From NCBI GenBank assembly GCA_023391015.1, contig JAEWBT010000091.1, positions 1 through 8,613 of the forward strand: 8,613 nt of DNA, read 5' to 3'. Both the position numbers and the translations under genes were made by a program. The DNA is from Bacteroidota bacterium (GTDB taxonomy: Bacteria; Bacteroidota; Bacteroidia; Chitinophagales; Chitinophagaceae). Shown here in pieces: positions 5,437-8,613 of this stretch. The stretch's first letter is position 1; each line of letters starts with the position of its first letter. The notes below the pieces were generated by a model, which was not told the origin of the DNA, made no database searches, and saw only the letters and a list, made by a program, of their open reading frames with translations.

Positions 5437-5484
5437 ACGAGCCTTGTTTTCCGGAAATTTCCGGAAAATCAAGACTCGTTTTTT
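5437..5484 (+). terminator. Strong palindromic hairpin with T-run between rpmD and rplO (TTTCCGGAAA pair 3)
   Basis: Two adjoining TTTCCGGAAA copies (5448-5457 and 5458-5467) form a perfect 22-bp palindrome at 5447-5468. The stem continues outward: CTTG (5443-5446) pairs with CAAG (5470-5473) past one bulge, and ACGAG (5437-5441) pairs with CTCGT (5475-5479) past one mismatch. Ts run from 5479 to 5484. This has the form of an intrinsic terminator, yet rplO and secY lie just downstream. It may be an attenuator, an RNA-processing site or a protein-binding site. Confidence 0.65.
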
Positions 5485-5540
5485 ACTGTATCTGCGAGCG
5501 GTTTCTCAAAATTCCGCGTAGAGTCCTAAAAATTGAATCT

Positions 5541-5984
5541 ATGAATCTCCACAATCTGAAACCCGCTGAAGGCGCGGTTCACAAGAAAAAACGCGTTGGT
5601 CGCGGCGAAGGCTCCGGCGGCACGACTGCCGGAAAAGGTAACAAAGGACAACAGTCCCGCACCGGTTATCAATCCAAAAAAGGCCACGAAGGCGGTCAGA
5701 TGCCTATTCAGCGCCGGATGCCGAAGCGTGGTTTTAAAAACCCGTTCCGGGTAGAATACAAAGTGTTTAACCTGTCGCAAATCGATGCGTTGGTTGAAAA
5801 ATACGGTCTGCAAGAGTTCTCACTCGACGAGCTGTATGTAAACGGTCTGATTTCCCGCACCGATCTGGTGAAGGTGTTGGGTACCGGCGAAATCAAATCC
5901 AAAATTCCGTTTAAGGTGAATGCCATGAGCGGAAAAGCGAAAGAAGCTATTGAAGCTTTGGGCGGAAACGTTGAAATTCTGTAA
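5541..5984 (+). CDS. rplO: 50S ribosomal protein L15 (uL15)
   Basis: Late-assembly 50S protein that binds 23S rRNA domains II and V through a long basic extension. The product has 147 residues, typical length. MNLHNLKPAEGAVHKKKRVG (1-20) is followed by the glycine/arginine-rich signature GRGEGSGGTTAGKGNKGQQS (20-39) and FEGGQMP-like GHEGGQMPIQRRMPKRGF (48-65). The globular C-terminal part is intact and ends GGNVEIL. It is preceded by a 116-bp gap with a strong hairpin. Confidence 0.98.
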   Translation: MNLHNLKPAEGAVHKKKRVGRGEGSGGTTAGKGNKGQQSRTGYQSKKGHEGGQMPIQRRMPKRGFKNPFRVEYKVFNLSQIDALVEKYGLQEFSLDELYVNGLISRTDLVKVLGTGEIKSKIPFKVNAMSGKAKEAIEALGGNVEIL

Positions 5985-6000
5985 GTTTAACCGCTGATAG

Positions 6001-6040
6001 CAAAAGACGCATTTGCCAAAGTGCGTCTTTTGTTGTTTAT
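6001..6040 (+). terminator. Terminator-like hairpin between rplO and secY
   Basis: CAAAAGACGCA (6001-6011) pairs perfectly with TGCGTCTTTTG (6022-6032). Three further inner pairs (6012-6014 with 6019-6021, one of them U-G) leave a 4-nt loop, and TTGTTTAT follows. The 3' tail is only moderately T-rich, so termination may be partial. TATATTCG (6038-6045) is one mismatch from the TAnnTTTG promoter box, with TTTG at 6012-6015 lying 22 nt upstream; a secY promoter here is possible but weak. Confidence 0.55.
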
Positions 6041-6080
6041 ATTCGCACTCCTTTTTCGTTATTTCTTACCCACTTTTTCT

Positions 6081-7454
6081 GTGAAGAAATTCATTGCTAC
6101 GCTTAAAAACATTTGGAGCATCGAAGAGCTTCGTAAGCGTATTATTTTCACCCTTGTTCTGCTGTTTATCTACCGTGTAGGTTGCTACATTATCCTGCCG
6201 GGTATTAACCCCAATGGATTAAGCAATTCTGAAGGCGCTGGTGGCGGTATCTTGGGACTGATTAACATGTTTGCCGGTGGTGCCTTCCTGCGGGCGTCTA
6301 TTTTCGCTCTGGGAATCATGCCGTATATCAGTGCCAGCATCTTTATGCAGTTAGCTGGTATTGTAGTGCCGCAGATCGCCAAGTTACAAAAAGAGGAAAG
6401 CGGTCGCCGGAAAGTAAACCAATACACGCGCTACCTGACGGTCTTGGTAACGCTCTTTCAGGCTTCGGCTTACGTAGCCTATCTGCGCAACCAGCCAGAA
6501 ACGTTCAACGCCATGTCGCCGGATTTCAGCGCCGCGATGTTCTGGCTAACAACAGTTGTGACGCTGACTGCTGGTACTTTGTTTGTGATGTGGCTCGGCG
6601 AAAAAATGACGGATAAAGGTATCGGAAACGGTACTTCCATTATCATCATGGCTGGTATCCTGGCCCGTCTTCCGGAAGCAGTCTTTCAGGAATTTGGCGT
6701 GCGCAGCGGTGGCGATGGTGCTTCCGGAATCCTGATTTTCCTGATCGAGATTATCATCTTTATTGCCGTTATTGTGGGGCTGATCATGCTCACACAAGGC
6801 GTGCGGAAAATTCCGCTCAACTATGCCCGCCGCATTATTGGTTCTTCCAATGCCGCCCGCGAAGTGGTTGGTGCACGTGATTTCATTCCGCTGAAGGTGA
6901 ACTCGGCCAACGTAATGCCCATCATCTTTGCTCAGGCCATTCTGTTTATCCCGGCAACGATTGCAGGCTTTGCCACCGATAATGAATCCGCCTCGGGTGT
7001 GGTACGCGCTTTGTCCGACCATACTTCGCTGTGGTACAACCTGATGTATGCCGCATTGGTAATCGCGTTTACGTATTTCTACACGGCCCTGATTTTCAAC
7101 CCAACGGAAATTGCCGAAAACCTGAAGCGCAACAACTCGTTTATTCCCGGTGTGAAACCCGGTGAGCCTACGGCCGATTACATTGCATCTATCATGGATC
7201 GTATTACCTTGCCGGGCGCTATCTTCCTGGCTATTGCTGGTGTCCTGCCGGGCATTGCTTCACTGTTTGGTGTTACCAGTGGTTTTGCATCATTTTTTGG
7301 AGGAACCTCCATGCTGATTGGCGTAGGTGTAATCCTCGATACGCTCCAGCAAATCGAAAGCCATCTGTTGATGCAGCAATACGACGGACTTATGAAAACC
7401 GGTCGCGTTGCAGGTCGTCAGCCGATGACCACGACCAGTGGCGGCATCTATTAA
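6081..7454 (+). CDS. secY: Protein translocase subunit SecY
   Basis: Ten-helix inner-membrane channel of the Sec translocon; with SecE and SecG it moves unfolded proteins across or into the membrane. From GTG 6081 it has 457 residues (E. coli SecY has 443). MKKFIATLKNIWSIEELRKR (1-20) is the usual cytoplasmic amphipathic start for Bacteroidota. The plug region is near 55-75, followed by GIMPYISASI (78-87). TM5 contains GEKMTDKGIGNGTSIIIM (173-190). The cytoplasmic loops include VRKIPLNYARR (241-251), PLKVNSANVMPIIFA (270-284) and NPTEIAENLKRNNSFIPG (340-357). TM10 holds GGTSMLIGVGVILDT (407-421). The open frame extends to 6021, but that 20-residue extension overlaps the hairpin and is unlike other SecY starts. 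secY after rplO is the classic spc order. Confidence 0.97.
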   Translation: MKKFIATLKNIWSIEELRKRIIFTLVLLFIYRVGCYIILPGINPNGLSNSEGAGGGILGLINMFAGGAFLRASIFALGIMPYISASIFMQLAGIVVPQIAKLQKEESGRRKVNQYTRYLTVLVTLFQASAYVAYLRNQPETFNAMSPDFSAAMFWLTTVVTLTAGTLFVMWLGEKMTDKGIGNGTSIIIMAGILARLPEAVFQEFGVRSGGDGASGILIFLIEIIIFIAVIVGLIMLTQGVRKIPLNYARRIIGSSNAAREVVGARDFIPLKVNSANVMPIIFAQAILFIPATIAGFATDNESASGVVRALSDHTSLWYNLMYAALVIAFTYFYTALIFNPTEIAENLKRNNSFIPGVKPGEPTADYIASIMDRITLPGAIFLAIAGVLPGIASLFGVTSGFASFFGGTSMLIGVGVILDTLQQIESHLLMQQYDGLMKTGRVAGRQPMTTTSGGIY

Positions 7455-7462
7455 AGAGTTAG

Positions 7463-7512
7463 ACGGCTAAAGCCGTTGGAGCGCCTCTGGCGCTTGGAGC
7501 CTTCGGCTTTTT
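7463..7512. repeat. Array of three short GC-rich hairpins after secY
   Basis: ACGGCT-AA-AGCCGT (7463-7476), AGCGCC-TCT-GGCGCT (7480-7494) and AGCC-TTC-GGCT (7498-7508, followed by TTTT) lie one after another, joined by TTGGAG-type spacers. The last could act as a weak terminator for secY. The middle one recurs almost exactly at 7656-7670. Confidence 0.75.
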
Positions 7513-7540
7513 GAGACCGCGTCAACATCAGGCGAATCTC

Positions 7541-7560
7541 AAAGCCGAAGGCTTTTTCTT
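7541..7560 (+). terminator. Possible terminator hairpin in the secY-map gap
   Basis: AAAGCC (7541-7546), loop GAA, GGCTTT (7550-7555), then TTCTTTG. Together with the 7498-7516 element it also forms a larger inverted repeat: AGCCTTCGGCTTTTTGAGA (7498-7516) against TCTCAAAGCCGAAGGCT (7537-7553), complementary apart from a two-base bulge. It could serve as a terminator in either direction. Confidence 0.45.
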
Positions 7561-7611
7561 TGAACCTTGCGCCCGCTTCTGTGTTCTTCTCCTGATTTTT
7601 AAACTTCTTAT

Positions 7612-7652
7612 TTTCCGGAAATAAACGGTCTAAACTTGCAACTTTCCGGAAA
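7612..7652. repeat. TTTCCGGAAA palindrome pair 4 (secY-map gap)
   Basis: TTTCCGGAAA at 7612-7621 and 7643-7652, centres 31 bp apart. The copies are palindromes and also pair with each other around a 21-nt loop. That loop contains TAAACTTG (7631-7638), one mismatch from the Bacteroidota -7 box TAnnTTTG. A promoter for map flanked by two operator-like dyads is a possible reading, but I see no good -33 element. Confidence 0.7.
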
Positions 7653-7654
7653 CC

Positions 7655-7702
7655 AAGCGCCTGTGGCGCTTCAAGTCGCCTGCAACTCCAACGCCGCAGG
7701 CG
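7655..7702. repeat. Second GC-rich hairpin cluster before map
   Basis: AAGCGCC-TGT-GGCGCTT (7655-7671) is a perfect 7-bp stem. CGCCTGC (7677-7683) pairs with GCAGGCG (7696-7702), or the second arm folds locally as CGCC-GCA-GGCG (7692-7702). Read on the - strand, 7684-7711 resembles the + strand module at 7474-7499 (GTTGGAG, CGCCT..GGCG, TTGGAG), so two related modules face each other across the gap. Confidence 0.7.
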
Positions 7703-7718
7703 CTCCTCCAACCTCCTT

Positions 7719-8549
7719 ATGATTCACGTTCGTACCCCGCAGGAAATTGCCATTATTCGCGAAAACGCCCTGATGGTGAGCGCCACCCTCACCGAAGTCG
7801 CCAAGGTGCTCCGACCGGGCATTACCACTAAAGAGCTCGACACACTGGCCGAAACTTTTATCCGCGACAACGGCGGAACCCCTTCTTTCAAAGGCTACGG
7901 CCCGCGCCATTCGCCCTATCCGGCTTCGCTGTGTATCTCGGTGAACGATGTGGTGGTGCACGGCCTGCCGGGCTCGTATGTGGTCAAGGAAGGCGATGTC
8001 ATCTCCATTGACTGTGGCTTTAACCGCAACGGCTACCACGGCGACCATGCTTACACCTTTGCCGTTGGGGAAGTGCCGGATGAAGTGCTAAAGCTCTTGC
8101 GCGTTACTAAAGATTCTTTAGACCTCGGCATCGCCGCCGCACGGGCCAACAACCGGGTGGGGGATATTTCATTTGCTATTGAAAACTATACCCACAAGCA
8201 ATTCGGTTATGGGGTGGTGCGCGAGCTGGTAGGCCACGGTGTGGGCAAAAAGCTGCACGAAGAACCCAATGTGCCCAACTATGGCCGCCGCGGCGATGGA
8301 AAAAAACTAAAAGAAGGCTACGTGCTGGCCATCGAGCCGATGATTAACCTAGGCGTTCGGGAAGTATTTACCGAAGACGATCAGTGGACCATCCGTACGC
8401 AGGACGGCAAAGTATCCGCGCATTTTGAGCACACCACGGTAGTACGCAAAAACAGTGGAGAAGCGCTTTCCAATTTTGCGCCCATTCAGGAAGCCGAGCG
8501 CGCCAACCCGAATCTGAATGACCGGCAGTGGACCGACGCGTTTGCGTAA
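7719..8549 (+). CDS. map: Methionine aminopeptidase, type I
   Basis: Cytoplasmic metalloenzyme that removes the initiator methionine from nascent proteins whose second residue is small. The 276-residue product has the pita-bread fold of the M24A family. All metal ligands are visible: Asp98 (in SIDCG), Asp109 (GDHAYTF), His173 (GHGVG), Glu206 (AIEPM) and Glu237 (FEHT). The substrate-site histidines are His81 (VVVHGLP) and His180 (LHEEP). There is no N-terminal zinc-finger or SH3-binding extension, so it is the short bacterial class. About 25 residues follow the usual end, finishing NLNDRQWTDAFA, and GYGPRHSPYPAS has a few more residues than the E. coli enzyme. In many bacteria map follows secY or adk in this cluster. 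The 264-bp gap suggests it may have its own promoter. Confidence 0.96.
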   Translation: MIHVRTPQEIAIIRENALMVSATLTEVAKVLRPGITTKELDTLAETFIRDNGGTPSFKGYGPRHSPYPASLCISVNDVVVHGLPGSYVVKEGDVISIDCGFNRNGYHGDHAYTFAVGEVPDEVLKLLRVTKDSLDLGIAAARANNRVGDISFAIENYTHKQFGYGVVRELVGHGVGKKLHEEPNVPNYGRRGDGKKLKEGYVLAIEPMINLGVREVFTEDDQWTIRTQDGKVSAHFEHTTVVRKNSGEALSNFAPIQEAERANPNLNDRQWTDAFA

Positions 8550-8567
8550 AGAGGTTAAACAAAGCAT

Positions 8568-8613
8568 TTCAGGGGCTGGATTTGGGGAAATTTCCCCAAA
8601 TCCAGCCCCTGAA
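8568..8613. terminator. Perfect 46-bp palindrome after map (window edge)
   Basis: The arms 8568-8590 and 8591-8613 are exact reverse complements with no spacer. They contain CAGGGGCTGG, GATTTGGGG and the central GGAAATTTCC (8586-8595). In RNA it would be a very stable hairpin with a small central loop. It starts 18 bp after the map stop and is probably a terminator or an intergenic palindrome. The window ends exactly at the arm, so a T-run or further pairing cannot be seen. Confidence 0.8.

Noticed and set aside
6546..7022. 158-codon - strand frame inside secY
   Set aside because: It is fully antisense to a conserved membrane protein; the histidine-, asparagine- and glycine-rich translation is typical of a shadow frame.
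7671..8048. 125-codon - strand frame over the start of map
   Set aside because: It is antisense to the catalytic core of a clear methionine aminopeptidase and includes the hairpin cluster; no family is recognised.

Overview
This window is a long stretch of a ribosomal-protein supercluster (the S10/spc region) with every gene on the + strand. The order is rplP, rpmC, rpsQ, rplN, rplX, rplE, rpsN, rpsH, rplF, rplR, rpsE, rpmD, rplO, secY, map. Protein content and order are those of a free-living bacterium. Several traits point to Bacteroidota: no Shine-Dalgarno sequence is visible before any start codon, S14 is the 89-residue zinc-independent form, SecY begins MKKFIATLKNIW, and a TACTTTTG sequence matches the Bacteroidota -7 promoter box (TAnnTTTG). 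A lineage of moderate GC such as the Saprospiria or Cytophagia is possible, but I cannot fix the genus.

Layout. Positions 1-19 are the gap before rplP. Positions 20-1104 hold the end of the S10-type block (L16, L29, S17). Positions 1223-5984 hold the spc-type block (L14, L24, L5, S14, S8, L6, L18, S5, L30, L15). The SecY translocon channel follows (6081-7454), then methionine aminopeptidase (7719-8549). The window ends inside or exactly at the end of a perfect 46-bp palindrome. Together the genes supply large- and small-subunit proteins, the channel through which ribosomes thread secreted and membrane proteins, and the enzyme that trims the initiator methionine as the nascent chain emerges.

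The proteins look ordinary and intact. The unusual part is the DNA between them. These clusters are usually tightly packed, but here most gaps are 60-264 bp and nearly every one contains an inverted repeat. Many repeats are built from short words reused on both strands, with a different word in each gap. Some gaps have terminator-like hairpins with T-runs even though the next gene is part of the same cluster. A palindrome, TTTCCGGAAA, occurs eight times in 8.6 kb, seven of them in gaps. In four gaps it comes in pairs whose centres lie 10, 10, 21 and 31 bp apart, close to one, two and three turns of DNA. This set of intergenic palindromes is the best candidate for something undescribed. It could be a protein-binding array, RNA processing or attenuation signals, or a family of small mobile palindromes.

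Four starts were set inside longer open frames: rplE at 2065, rplR at 4251, rpmD at 5236 and secY at 6081 (GTG). rplX also uses GTG.
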